Source: Anaerolineae bacterium
Lineage (GTDB): Bacteria; Chloroflexota; Anaerolineae; Aggregatilineales; Phototrophicaceae
Assembly (NCBI GenBank): GCA_022826865.1
Contig: JAJDUC010000130.1
Span: 1-48,193, forward strand
Direction of reading: 5' to 3'
Length of the DNA: 48,193 nucleotides
Shown here: positions 18,063-29,150 of the stretch, in pieces
Position numbering within the stretch: the first letter of the stretch is position 1
Layout: every line of letters begins with the position of its first letter
The notes under the pieces: generated by a model
Database searches by the model: none
The model's input: only the letters and a program-made list of their open reading frames with translations
What the model was told of the DNA's origin: nothing
Position numbers and translations under genes: made by a program

Positions 18063-19694
18063 ATGATGCGCTTTCCTATGAAGCAAGCGCGTATTCGACC
18101 CTTCGTTTCAATCTTGAGCTTGTCGATTGCGCGGCGAAGCCCGGGCGCGATTGTACTGATCCTTCTCTTGGGCGCCTGCAACGCGCTCAGCCCAGCTACG
18201 CCGACGCCGTCTCCCACAGCGACAGACAGGCCGACCTTTACAGCTACGGCCAGGCCGACTGACACGGCTCTGCCCTCGCCGACGGCGACCGCAACGGATT
18301 CGCCTACCCCGACAAGCAGCCCGACCGCCACACTGACCGCCACGGCAACAGCAACTGCGACGCCATCGCTCACGCCGTCAATTACGGCGCTGCCAGTGGC
18401 CGCATACGTCTTCGACAATTGGGATGTGGTTGATGTGCCGGATGCGGTGCGCGACGGGCTCAGCAGCCCCTTGGTTGCCTTCATCAGTTCCAACAATCGG
18501 CGCTCGATACGCAACATTGCGACAGCTCAGCCATTTACCGGCATACAAACCGTCTATTTTGCGTCGCCTTCGCGCGCCTTCGGGCGGATTGCCGTGCTTG
18601 AATTGGAATCCAATGAGCGCCTGGAGGTATTTGTCGCCCGGGCGGGCAATGCGCTCGCCTATGCCAGAAATGACGGCGACGCGCGCAGCTCCGGCTTGTA
18701 CATTCTTGATCTTGAATCCGGGTTTAGCGCGCGCGTTCTGGCGGGACTTAACCCGCTGGTGCAGCGCGGCTTTTACATGCGGCCCAGTTGGTCGCCGGAT
18801 GGCGAGAAATTGGCTATGGCCGTTGCAACCGGCTACGACATGGACATCAATCTATACTCGAAGGATGGCAGCGGCAGGACGCAAATCACCGAGAGCGGCG
18901 CCTACGAACTATGGCCAAGCTGGTCGCCCGATGGTCGGCACATCGCCTTTGTTTCCGATCGGGCTGCCTGTCCCAGTTGGATACCGGGCGACGAAGGATT
19001 CTGCGACGCCTTGACCAAGCCTGCGCCGGCCGGCGGTCAGGTTTATCTCTTCGAAGTCGCTAGCGGGAAAATCACGCAAATTGCCGCCGTCGCCGTATTC
19101 GAGCCGCCTTACTGGATCAACGCGACGACGCTGGCCTTCGCCAGTGGCGATCCCTTTGACCTTCTGCAACCACAAAGGCGCATTTGGCAGGCCGATATAT
19201 CAACGGGCGAAGTGTTGGAAGCGCGCCTGGCCGATAGCCCGGCGAGCGCCAGCTATTTATCCGAGTCATGGGCGCCCAACGGTCGCTCCGTTCTCGTTCA
19301 AATCGCCGACCGAGACAATCAGGTGGTCTTGCTGAACCGGGCGGGAGGGCTGATCGGACGCGACAGCGAGCTTGACTTTCCGCGCTTCAGCATGAGCGCG
19401 TCCTGGGCGCCGGACGGGGGGCGCATCGCTATCGGCGGCACATCGGGTCAGTGCCCGTATGGCGTCCGCGTGCGCAACGCGGGCCTGGGCCATGTCGCCA
19501 GCGGCAATCCGCCGCCCACGATGTGCGACCCCATGTTCTCGCCCGATGGCCAGTACATCGCGTTTACCGGTGTTAATCCGTCGGTCGACGGGCGCAACGA
19601 TATTTATGTCGCCAGCCCCAACGGCTTTGGCGCGGCCAGCCTGACGCAGGATCTGCGCGGTCAAGTTGATCTGATCGGATGGGTGGGCAGCTGA
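18063..19694 (+). CDS. Lipoprotein with Thr/Pro-rich linker and TolB-like beta-propeller repeats
   Basis: A lipobox (LLLGAC, Cys near residue 39) ends a signal peptide with an unusually long N-region. Then about 65 residues are almost entirely Thr, Pro, Ser and Ala, a linker style frequent in Chloroflexota surface proteins. The rest has at least five PD40/TolB-type blades, seen as WSPDG, WSPDG, WAPNG, WAPDG and FSPDG followed by short hydrophobic strands. It is probably an outward-facing lipoprotein with a propeller that binds ligands or proteins. Adjacent ATGs at 18063, 18066 and 18078 leave the exact start open. Confidence 0.82.
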   Translation: MMRFPMKQARIRPFVSILSLSIARRSPGAIVLILLLGACNALSPATPTPSPTATDRPTFTATARPTDTALPSPTATATDSPTPTSSPTATLTATATATATPSLTPSITALPVAAYVFDNWDVVDVPDAVRDGLSSPLVAFISSNNRRSIRNIATAQPFTGIQTVYFASPSRAFGRIAVLELESNERLEVFVARAGNALAYARNDGDARSSGLYILDLESGFSARVLAGLNPLVQRGFYMRPSWSPDGEKLAMAVATGYDMDINLYSKDGSGRTQITESGAYELWPSWSPDGRHIAFVSDRAACPSWIPGDEGFCDALTKPAPAGGQVYLFEVASGKITQIAAVAVFEPPYWINATTLAFASGDPFDLLQPQRRIWQADISTGEVLEARLADSPASASYLSESWAPNGRSVLVQIADRDNQVVLLNRAGGLIGRDSELDFPRFSMSASWAPDGGRIAIGGTSGQCPYGVRVRNAGLGHVASGNPPPTMCDPMFSPDGQYIAFTGVNPSVDGRNDIYVASPNGFGAASLTQDLRGQVDLIGWVGS

Positions 19695-19764
19695 CTATAG
19701 CCTTGAGCTTGGGCTGCCGCTATATTGTGTGGCGGCCCGAATATTAAGTTGATGAGGGAATAAC

Positions 19765-20511
19765 ATGTCCGATCTTGAGGGCAAGATCGCATTAGTTACG
19801 GGCGGCAGCCGAGGCATTGGCCGTTCGATCTGCCTGAAATTGGCAGCGCGCGGCGCAAGCGTCATAGTCAATTATCTGCGAAGCGAGGAAGCCGCGAAGG
19901 AAACCGTCGCCGAGATCAAGGCGAGCGGCGGCGACGCGCGGGCTTTGCAGGCGGACGTTAGCGCTGCCGAGCAGGTGACGCCGCTGTTCAAGGAAGTGTC
20001 AAAAGTCTATGGCACGCTGGATATCCTCGTCAATAATGCCGGCATGACCCGCGATAATGTCATTATGATGATGAAGCCGGCGGACTTTGACCTGGTCCTG
20101 GCGACCAATCTCCGCAGTTGCTGGCTCTGCAGCAAGGCGGCGGCGCGAATCATGATGCGCAAGCGGACCGGGAGCATCATCAACATCACTAGCGTGGTTG
20201 GCATCGCAGGCAATGGCGGACAAAGCAACTACGCCGCCAGCAAAGCCGGCATCATTGGTCTCAGCAAATCGCTGGCGAAGGAGCTTGCCGCGCGCGGCGT
20301 GCGCGTCAATGCCGTGGCGCCCGGCTTCGTCGAAACCGATATGACCGCCGGTCTCGCTGAAGATATCAAGGAGCGAGCGATTGAGGCCATTCCGCTGGGG
20401 CGGTTGGGCACGGCCCAAGAGATCGCCAATGCGGTCGCCTTTCTGGCGTCGCCGGAAGCCGCCTACATCACCGGCCAGACACTTGTCGTTGACGGCGGCA
20501 TGGTGATGTAA
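19765..20511 (+). CDS. fabG: 3-oxoacyl-ACP reductase (SDR family)
   Basis: Short-chain dehydrogenase that reduces 3-oxoacyl-ACP with NADPH in fatty acid synthesis. The N-terminal cofactor motif is TGGSRGIG, then NNAG, and the catalytic Ser near 143, Tyr156 and Lys160 in SNYAASKAG. The C-terminus (ITGQTLVVDGGMVM) is typical of FabG. Length (248 aa) is standard. The ATG has GAGGGA upstream; a TATATT -10-like hexamer at 19721-19726 has no well-spaced -35. A GC hairpin without U tract (20516-20554) follows. Other SDR functions remain possible because no other fab genes are nearby. Confidence 0.87.
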   Translation: MSDLEGKIALVTGGSRGIGRSICLKLAARGASVIVNYLRSEEAAKETVAEIKASGGDARALQADVSAAEQVTPLFKEVSKVYGTLDILVNNAGMTRDNVIMMMKPADFDLVLATNLRSCWLCSKAAARIMMRKRTGSIINITSVVGIAGNGGQSNYAASKAGIIGLSKSLAKELAARGVRVNAVAPGFVETDMTAGLAEDIKERAIEAIPLGRLGTAQEIANAVAFLASPEAAYITGQTLVVDGGMVM

Positions 20512-20629
20512 AGCAGCAGCCCCGTTCAGCGCGCAACCGGCGAAAACGGGCTGCCGCGCCCGGGGTACAACAATCAGCCACCGGCGATCCCGGCGCAAAC
20601 ATTCAGCATAAAGTGGCAGGAGGCAAAGC

Positions 20630-20977
20630 ATGAGCACGGTGTTTTCCAAAATCATCGCCGGGGAGCTACCGGCGGATATCGTCTATGAAGACGATTATGT
20701 GCTGGCTTTTCGGGATATTGCGCCCCAAGCGCCCGTGCACGTCTTAATCATCCCCAAGCGGGAGATTCCAACGACGAACGATGTCAGGCTGGAGGATGTA
20801 GAGGCGCTCGGCCGCTTATTCCTGGCGGCGGCCAAAATCGCGCGGGATGAAGGCGTCGCCGCCGACGGTTACCGCTTGATCGTCAATTGCAATGAACACG
20901 GCGGGCAAGAGGTCTTTCACCTGCATATGCATTTGTTAGGCGGTCGTAAATTGGGTCCAATGCTCGCGCGCAAATGA
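20630..20977 (+). CDS. HIT family nucleotide-binding protein (HinT-like)
   Basis: Histidine triad protein of 115 residues, with the HxHxH signature (His97, His99, His101; HLHMH) and the N-terminal [18 protein letters not shown] typical of HinT/PKCI proteins, which hydrolyse AMP-phosphoramidates or aminoacyl-adenylates. The ATG has a strong GGAGG ribosome-binding site. It stands between fabG and the convergent DsbA-like gene. Confidence 0.93.
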   Translation: MSTVFSKIIAGELPADIVYEDDYVLAFRDIAPQAPVHVLIIPKREIPTTNDVRLEDVEALGRLFLAAAKIARDEGVAADGYRLIVNCNEHGGQEVFHLHMHLLGGRKLGPMLARK

Positions 20978-21037
20978 GAATGCAGGTGGGTCCAAACGCC
21001 GCTGCCTAAAAGGCGTGAAGTCTTCAATCCCTGCCCG

Positions 21038-21994
21038 TTAGCCTGAGGACGCCTCATCCGCGGTCTCAGCTTCCAGATCGGCCTCTGATTCAGAATCGGA
21101 ATCTTCAGCACTCTCAAAATCCGCTTCAGCGTCGTCAACTGGCGCGGCGGTATCGGTCGGCGCCGCAAGCTCGACAGTCGCGCTGATCGCCGGCGTTTCC
21201 GCCGCGACCGATGTTGCCGGCGGCGCTGCCTCTTGCTCTGGCGATGCCGGGTCGTTGCGCGTCCACCAATCAGCCGGTGTCGCGCCATCTATTGCGTCCA
21301 GAATCGCGGTCGTGGCCGGAACCGCCTGCCCTGCGTCCACCGTCACGCCATTGACACGGATGGTCGGCGTAACCGAGACATCTTCGTTCAGAGCCGCGTC
21401 CAATATCGCCGAGATAGCTGCGGAATTGAAGCAATTTGTAAACGCGCCGCCGTCCAGCCCCAGGGATTCGACACCGGCCAAGAGCCGATTTTGTGAGAAG
21501 GCGGTATTGCCGTAACGCGTCTGCCAGTCGAAAAGGACGTCGTGCATTTCCCAGAACATCTGCTGCCGCCCGGCGCAGAGCGCCGCCCGCGCCGCTCCCG
21601 CCGCATTCGGCACGGCGCCGGTTTGCAAGGGCACATAGGTAAAGAGCGCCTGCCCGTCTCGCACGCGCTCCAACAAGGCGTCAAAGCTGTTGCTGTGCAA
21701 GGTTTCGCAACCGGGACAGGAGAAACTGGCATATTCTTCGACCGTGACCGGCGCGTCCGGATCGCCCAGCCGCGGATAGCCATCCGGCGCATTGGAGCGC
21801 TGAATGGACTCATAGCGCAGGGATAGATCGTCGGGCATAAAGGCTTCAACGGGCTGGTTTGATACGACAAATACGGCGATGCCGACAATGGCCAGGACAA
21901 CAATTACAGCAAGCGCAAGCAGCCGTTTGTTCTGCTGGCGCTGCTTCCGGCGGCGCTGCCTCGCCTCGCGCGTGCGACTCCTCTTTTTTGCCAT
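21038..21994 (-). CDS. DsbA-like membrane-anchored thiol oxidoreductase with acidic C-terminal tail
   Basis: A very basic N-terminus (about 24 residues, mostly Arg/Lys/Gln) precedes one membrane helix (25-45). A thioredoxin_4/DsbA domain follows, with FSCPGCETLH (Cys93, Cys96) and a Cys in FTNCFNS. The cis-Pro loop is seen as VTPTIRVNG. The last 75 residues are low complexity, Ala/Pro then Glu/Asp/Ser rich, and probably disordered. It likely forms or transfers disulfides outside the membrane. It may connect with the CcdA-TlpA system, though the genes are far apart. It has its own promoter. Confidence 0.8.
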   Translation of the reverse strand: MAKKRSRTREARQRRRKQRQQNKRLLALAVIVVLAIVGIAVFVVSNQPVEAFMPDDLSLRYESIQRSNAPDGYPRLGDPDAPVTVEEYASFSCPGCETLHSNSFDALLERVRDGQALFTYVPLQTGAVPNAAGAARAALCAGRQQMFWEMHDVLFDWQTRYGNTAFSQNRLLAGVESLGLDGGAFTNCFNSAAISAILDAALNEDVSVTPTIRVNGVTVDAGQAVPATTAILDAIDGATPADWWTRNDPASPEQEAAPPATSVAAETPAISATVELAAPTDTAAPVDDAEADFESAEDSDSESEADLEAETADEASSG

Positions 21995-22048
21995 GCGACT
22001 AGTGCCCTCCGCGGCTTCGGACCGCGAATGCCTGGACGAAACGCAGCA

Positions 22049-22077
22049 AGTCTACTTGAGAGCGGCGCGTTTGTAAA
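22049..22077 (-). promoter_or_regulatory. Promoter of the DsbA-like gene
   Basis: On the minus strand: -35 TTTACA (22077-22072), 17-base spacer, -10 TAGACT (22054-22049). Transcription would start near 22042, about 48 bases before the ATG. Confidence 0.55.
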
Positions 22078-22158
22078 ACGACAAGTTGCCTGGAGCAAAA
22101 GCGGATGTACACGCAAAACAACCTCACATTAGCCACTGTAACATCGACATCCAATCTC

Positions 22159-22167
22159 TGGTAAAAT
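22159..22167 (+). promoter_or_regulatory. Extended -10 promoter element for aconitase
   Basis: TGG-TAAAAT, 90 bases before the aconitase start codon, in a divergent intergenic region (21995-22256). No good -35 is apparent. Confidence 0.45.
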
Positions 22168-22256
22168 CAAGAGCGGTCATTCAGCAAGACGAAGCCATCA
22201 TCAGGAGACGTCGGCATGACGCGGGCGCCATGCTGACGCTGTGAAGGGACGGGCAA

Positions 22257-24962
<2,706 letters not shown>

Positions 24963-25085
24963 CCGACCATCAAGGTTCACTGCCGACGCGCGGCTTGCGG
25001 CGCGATCAATCGCCTGCGTCGGAAGCAAAACTGGATCCGTCAAATGGGCCGGGCGCGCTGACGACCCCGGCCCGGAGCCACATCA

Positions 25086-26393
25086 ATGTATCCTTTGCGC
25101 GTTAGTCACCGTCTTCTAACAACATTATTCTTTTCGCAGAGCCTCTTTTCGGCGGCGCAAATCTCCATCATCACCTTGCATTCGATCGCGGCCGGCATCC
25201 TCGGCGGGTCGGACGCGGCGGCGGGACTGCCAACGACGATGGTGACATTCGCCCATTCGATCATGGCTTATGTCATGGGCGTGGTCATGGGACGCTTTGG
25301 TCGGCGGATGGGCCTGTGCCTGGCCTACGGCCTGGGGCTGGCCGGCGCTCTGCTTGGATTCGTCGCCGTTCTCAAAGGCATCTTCTGGCTCCTGTTGGTC
25401 AGTTCGGCGGGCATGGGCATGGCGCGCGCCGGCTCCCAGATGAGCCGTTTTGTCATTGGCGAGATGTTCCCGGTGGAAAAACGGGCGCAGATGATTGGCC
25501 GGATTGTGTTCGCCGGCACCATCGGCGCGATTTTTGGGCCGGCCCTGGTCGAGCCGAGCAGCCAACTGGCGCAATTCCTGGGCCTGGATATCGTCACGGT
25601 CCCGCCGCTGGCGCGCAGCCCCCTGGCTCTGGCGCTCATGCCAAGCGCCGCCAGCGCCCAAGAATTAACCACCGGGCCTTGGGTGATCGCCGCCCTGCTG
25701 ACGTGTGTCTCCTTACTCGTCACCTTCTTTCTTCTGCGCCCGGAGCCAGCTCTGGTCGCGCGTCAGTATTCCGAGTTGCCCAGAGATGTCGCGAAATCCG
25801 GAAATGCCGAAAAACTTGCCGATCTCCTGCGGCTGCCGAATGTTCAATTGGCAATCCTCGCCATGGTGATTTGCCAAACCGTAATGAGCACGCTGATGAC
25901 GATCACACCCTGGCATATGCACCTGACGGATCATAGCAACGCGCAAGTGTCGCTGGTCATTGCGGCGCATGTCTTGGGCATGTTTGGCTTGTCGCCATTG
26001 ACGGGCTACCTGATCGATCGCTACGGACGCGAAACGATGATGATCGTCGCCGCGCTGATACTGATCGCGTCAACCATCATTTCGCCGCTGTCCGCTCAAA
26101 TGCCTTATTTGCTTGCGGGCTTGTTTCTACTGGGTTTGGGCTGGAATTTCGGTTATGTCGCTGGCTCGTCCATGTTGGCGGATGCCTTGAGCGGCGCCCA
26201 ACGCACACGCGTTGCCGGCTTCAACGACATGCTGGTCGCCTTCTGCGCCGGGCTTGGCACGCTGAGCTCGGGCTTTCTCTTTGGATTGGGGGGCTTCCTC
26301 TTCGTAAGCGCCGGCGGCGGCGTATTGGCCGTTCTGCTTCTCGGGCTGATCCGGACCTTGTCGCAAAGGCAAATGGCCTTGCGGGGCGCTTAG
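25086..26393 (+). CDS. Major facilitator superfamily transporter
   Basis: A 435-residue membrane protein with about 12 hydrophobic helices. The loop between helices 2 and 3 reads MGRFGRRMG, and the repeat in the second half is YLIDRYGRETM; these are the MFS A-motifs. The central cytoplasmic loop lies around residues 225-250. Substrate cannot be told; the fold resembles drug-efflux/sugar permease members. Its stop overlaps the stop of the convergent gene by four bases. Confidence 0.85.
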   Translation: MYPLRVSHRLLTTLFFSQSLFSAAQISIITLHSIAAGILGGSDAAAGLPTTMVTFAHSIMAYVMGVVMGRFGRRMGLCLAYGLGLAGALLGFVAVLKGIFWLLLVSSAGMGMARAGSQMSRFVIGEMFPVEKRAQMIGRIVFAGTIGAIFGPALVEPSSQLAQFLGLDIVTVPPLARSPLALALMPSAASAQELTTGPWVIAALLTCVSLLVTFFLLRPEPALVARQYSELPRDVAKSGNAEKLADLLRLPNVQLAILAMVICQTVMSTLMTITPWHMHLTDHSNAQVSLVIAAHVLGMFGLSPLTGYLIDRYGRETMMIVAALILIASTIISPLSAQMPYLLAGLFLLGLGWNFGYVAGSSMLADALSGAQRTRVAGFNDMLVAFCAGLGTLSSGFLFGLGGFLFVSAGGGVLAVLLLGLIRTLSQRQMALRGA

Positions 26394-26824
26394 ATTTCGT
26401 TGTCGCTACGCAGAAAGAAGTTTTGCTCCACGATGGCCAGCCAGGCCATGCCGATGATCAAAGTGGAACTGCCGAATGCGATGCCGCTGATGATGCTGTT
26501 GGCGATGGGAATCTCTTCCAGGATTTCGTTCAGAAGCGCCTGCGCCAAACGAATGCCGACATAACCGGCGAGGCCGCCACCCAGAATAATGACACCAGCG
26601 GTTTTCAGCATCCGTCCCAGGTCTTGCCGGGTGAGTTCCTTTTCGAAGTAGGTCTTATAGATATCAAAGCACATCCAGGCGTCGGCGACGGATATGCCGA
26701 GCTGTTTCGCCAATTCAAGGGTCGGCGTCGGCACCGCGCCGGTGAGCGCCGCGCCGCCCATAGTTTGTATGATTTTGATCAAGGCGTCATAACGCATCTT
26801 CTGCAGATCGTAGGTTTCCGACAT
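26390..26824 (-). CDS. Small membrane protein, function unknown (DUF697-like in outline)
   Basis: A 144-residue protein with a helical N-terminus (DALIKIIQTMGGAALTGAVP), a middle segment that may be amphipathic, and two C-terminal hydrophobic helices around GGGLAGYVGIRLAQ and SGIAFGSSTLIIGMAWLA. The outline is like DUF697/YcjF-type membrane proteins, but I cannot assign it firmly. Either ATG, 26851 or 26824, is possible; I took the second as the conserved-looking start. It is divergent from the RNase H gene. Confidence 0.55.
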   Translation of the reverse strand: MSETYDLQKMRYDALIKIIQTMGGAALTGAVPTPTLELAKQLGISVADAWMCFDIYKTYFEKELTRQDLGRMLKTAGVIILGGGLAGYVGIRLAQALLNEILEEIPIANSIISGIAFGSSTLIIGMAWLAIVEQNFFLRSDNEI

Positions 26825-26860
26825 TGTGCGCCCCGCCGCCTTTCCGCGCATGCGCCGCTG

Positions 26861-26869
26861 TGCTAGACT
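26861..26869 (+). promoter_or_regulatory. Extended -10 promoter element for the tandem RNase H gene
   Basis: TGC-TAGACT, 27 bases before the ATG at 26896, between two divergent genes. The -35 region (TTTCCG at 26841) is weak. Confidence 0.45.
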
Positions 26870-26895
26870 TCGCCCCTATCTTATGCCATCTGGTC

Positions 26896-27789
26896 ATGCC
26901 CATGCAAATCACAATTTACACTGATGGCGCTTGCGACATTCACGGAGCGAATCAGCCGGGCGGCTGGGCGGCCATCATACAGGCGGTCGCTGAGAATGGC
27001 GACCTGCTGAAGGAAACTGTCCTGAGCGGCGGCGCGGAAAACACCACCAACAACCAGATGGAATTGACGGCGGTGATCAAAGGCTTAAATGCCTTGACAC
27101 GTCCGTCGTCCGTCACCGTGGTGACGGATTCGCGCTATGTCATTGATATCGCAAGAGGAAGCAAAAAGATTCTCAAGAACAAGGCGCTTTGGCAAGATCT
27201 TTTTGCAGTCGCGGCCGGGCATGGCATAAGGTGGCAATTTGTCGAAGGGCATTCGGGCGACCGGCTTAATGAACGCTGTGATCGCCTGGCGGTCGCCGAA
27301 AAACGCAAATTCGCGCTACCGGACGCGCAGCAAGCAACCGATGCCGAGCCGACGAGCGCGTCCGGCGTCCATATCTATCTGTCGACCCAGTACAGCGGGA
27401 AAGACAAGGCAACATCCTGGGCGGCGATCGTCCGGCGCGGGGACACAGTTGCTGAGTTCTGCGGCAGGTTGCCCGACACGAGCGAACTGGAAGGCACGCT
27501 TGTTGGCGCGATCATCTGTCTGGAGCAGCATGCGCCCGACGAGGACGCGACTTTGTACACGGCTCAGGATTACCTGGCGAAGGGCATGAACCAATGGCTG
27601 ACCGGCTGGCAGGCGCGGGGCTGGAAAACCCGCGGCGGGGAGCCGGTCAAGCATGCCCGGCGCTGGAAAGCGCTGCAGCGGCTGGCGGACGCGCGCGCCG
27701 TACGCTTTCGCTTCGTCAAGTCGCGCGATGACAACCCTTACTTTCAGCGCGGCAAGGCGCTGGCGGCTGAAATCTTGCGACGCGTTTGA
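26896..27789 (+). CDS. Tandem RNase H-fold protein: catalytic RNase HI plus inactive copy
   Basis: The first domain (1-140) is a complete RNase HI, which cleaves RNA in RNA-DNA hybrids: catalytic Asp10 (YTDGAC), Glu56 (NQMEL), Asp78 (VTDSRY), Asp129 (NERCDRLA) and His119. It lacks the basic handle of E. coli RNase HI. The second domain (about 157-297) repeats the fold order, but Asp10 is replaced in IYLSTQY, and the other acids by Thr, Ala and Gly in my alignment. It does have a handle-like stretch, YLAKGMNQWLTGWQARGWKT, close to that of E. coli. So catalysis and hybrid binding may be split between domains. Starts at ATG 26896 or 26902. Confidence 0.85.
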   Translation: MPMQITIYTDGACDIHGANQPGGWAAIIQAVAENGDLLKETVLSGGAENTTNNQMELTAVIKGLNALTRPSSVTVVTDSRYVIDIARGSKKILKNKALWQDLFAVAAGHGIRWQFVEGHSGDRLNERCDRLAVAEKRKFALPDAQQATDAEPTSASGVHIYLSTQYSGKDKATSWAAIVRRGDTVAEFCGRLPDTSELEGTLVGAIICLEQHAPDEDATLYTAQDYLAKGMNQWLTGWQARGWKTRGGEPVKHARRWKALQRLADARAVRFRFVKSRDDNPYFQRGKALAAEILRRV

Positions 27790-27801
27790 TATTGGCGCCT
27801 G

Positions 27802-27810
27802 TGTTATATT
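27802..27810 (+). promoter_or_regulatory. Extended -10 promoter element for the aminotransferase gene
   Basis: TGT-TATATT, 39 bases upstream of the ATG. A TTGATA at 27786 is only 13 bases away, too close for a standard -35. Confidence 0.5.
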
Positions 27811-27848
27811 AGTCTGACGACTCGACAAATGGGAGCAGGTAGCTGCAA

Positions 27849-29015
27849 ATGCCAACTTATGCGAATCGGGTAGCGCCATTTGGCACCACGATTTTCACCG
27901 AAATCAATCAACTGGCGGCGCAACATCAGGCGGTCAATCTTGGACAGGGGCGCCCGGATTTTGATGGGCCGCAGGAAATCATCAATGCGGCGATTGAGGC
28001 GCTAAAGAGCGATGGCGCCAACCAATATGCGCCCAGCCCCGGCTTACCCGCTTTGCGCGAAGGCGTCGCCCGCCACGCCGGCGTATTTTATGGACTCGAT
28101 GTGGATCCGGAAGGCGGCGTGATCGTCACCGCCGGCGCCACGCAAGGCGTGTTCAGCGCGATCATGGGTCTGGTCGACCCGGGCGACGAGGTCATCATCA
28201 TCGAGCCCTATTACGACAGTTATGTGCCCGGTGTGCAGATGGCGGGCGGCAAACCGGTCTACGTGCCGATGCACCCGCCCAACTGGACCTTTGAGGAAGA
28301 TGAGCTGCGCGCGGCCTTCAGCGACCGTACGCGCGCCGTCATCTTGAATACGCCCAATAACCCGTCCGGCCGCGTTTATACCCGAGCCGAATTGCAGCTC
28401 TTCGCCGATCTTTGTATCGCGCACGATGTCATCGTCATCTCGGATGAAGTCTACGAACACCTGATATTCGAGGGGCATCAGCATGTGGCCATCGCCTCCC
28501 TGCCGGGCATGTTGGAGCGCACCGTCACCATCGGCAGCGCCGGCAAGACTTTTGGCATGACCGGCTGGAAGATCGGCTGGGTTTATGGCCCGCCGGAATT
28601 GATCACGGGGGTATGGCGCTCGCATCAATTCATCACCTTCGCCACCAACCATCCCACTCAGGTGGCGACAGCCTACGCCTTCGGCCTCGGCAGCAGCTAT
28701 TATGAAGAATATCAGGCGCTGTATTCGCATAAGCGCGACCTCGTCATGCAGGTGATTGAAGCCGCCGGCATGACGGCGATTCAACCCGAGGGCACCTACT
28801 TCATCATGGGCGATTTCTCGGATGTATTTGACGGCACCGATGTCGAATTCTGCAAATACCTCATTGAAGAAATTGGCGTAGCGACCATCCCGCCTTCCGC
28901 ATTTTTCAGCGACAGACACCGGCATCACGCCGAGAACCACGTGCGCTTTGCCTTCTGCAAAAGCGACGACACGCTGGAACAAGCAGCCGAGCGCATGCGG
29001 AGAGTCCGCGCCTGA
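27849..29015 (+). CDS. Class I aminotransferase (kynurenine/methionine aminotransferase-like)
   Basis: Fold-type I PLP enzyme that moves an amino group between an amino acid and a 2-oxo acid. PLP binds Lys233 in GSAGKTFGMTGWKIGW; NTPNNPSGRVY and SDEVYEHLIF are the ring and phosphate-contact motifs. The N-terminal NLGQGRPDFDGP is typical of the kynurenine aminotransferase/YbdL group, which uses methionine, aromatic amino acids or glutamine. The 388-residue length is normal. The next gene is a GntR/FCD regulator, 135 bases downstream. Confidence 0.9.
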   Translation: MPTYANRVAPFGTTIFTEINQLAAQHQAVNLGQGRPDFDGPQEIINAAIEALKSDGANQYAPSPGLPALREGVARHAGVFYGLDVDPEGGVIVTAGATQGVFSAIMGLVDPGDEVIIIEPYYDSYVPGVQMAGGKPVYVPMHPPNWTFEEDELRAAFSDRTRAVILNTPNNPSGRVYTRAELQLFADLCIAHDVIVISDEVYEHLIFEGHQHVAIASLPGMLERTVTIGSAGKTFGMTGWKIGWVYGPPELITGVWRSHQFITFATNHPTQVATAYAFGLGSSYYEEYQALYSHKRDLVMQVIEAAGMTAIQPEGTYFIMGDFSDVFDGTDVEFCKYLIEEIGVATIPPSAFFSDRHRHHAENHVRFAFCKSDDTLEQAAERMRRVRA

Positions 29016-29096
29016 TTCGCAGCCGGCCCGCGCCCCAAAGTAATAAAGCTCAAACTCTGATCAATTCGCGCGTCAAAGCTATGGACGGCGAAATCA

Positions 29097-29102
29097 TATA
29101 AT
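29097..29102 (+). promoter_or_regulatory. Consensus -10 (TATAAT) upstream of the GntR/FCD gene
   Basis: Perfect TATAAT in a notably AT-rich stretch (29090-29140). The -35 region is weak (CAAAGC at 17 bases), which fits a regulated promoter. Downstream are repeated TGATAG and ATTGATA motifs before the start codon, a possible self-operator. Confidence 0.45.
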
Positions 29103-29150
29103 GATAGAATTGATAATGATGATTGATAGATAGTATTCATCTGACGAATC

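Noticed and set aside
20516..20554. Terminator after fabG
   Set aside because: A GC-rich imperfect hairpin exists, but no run of U follows and the stem has a bulge; it is mentioned only under fabG.
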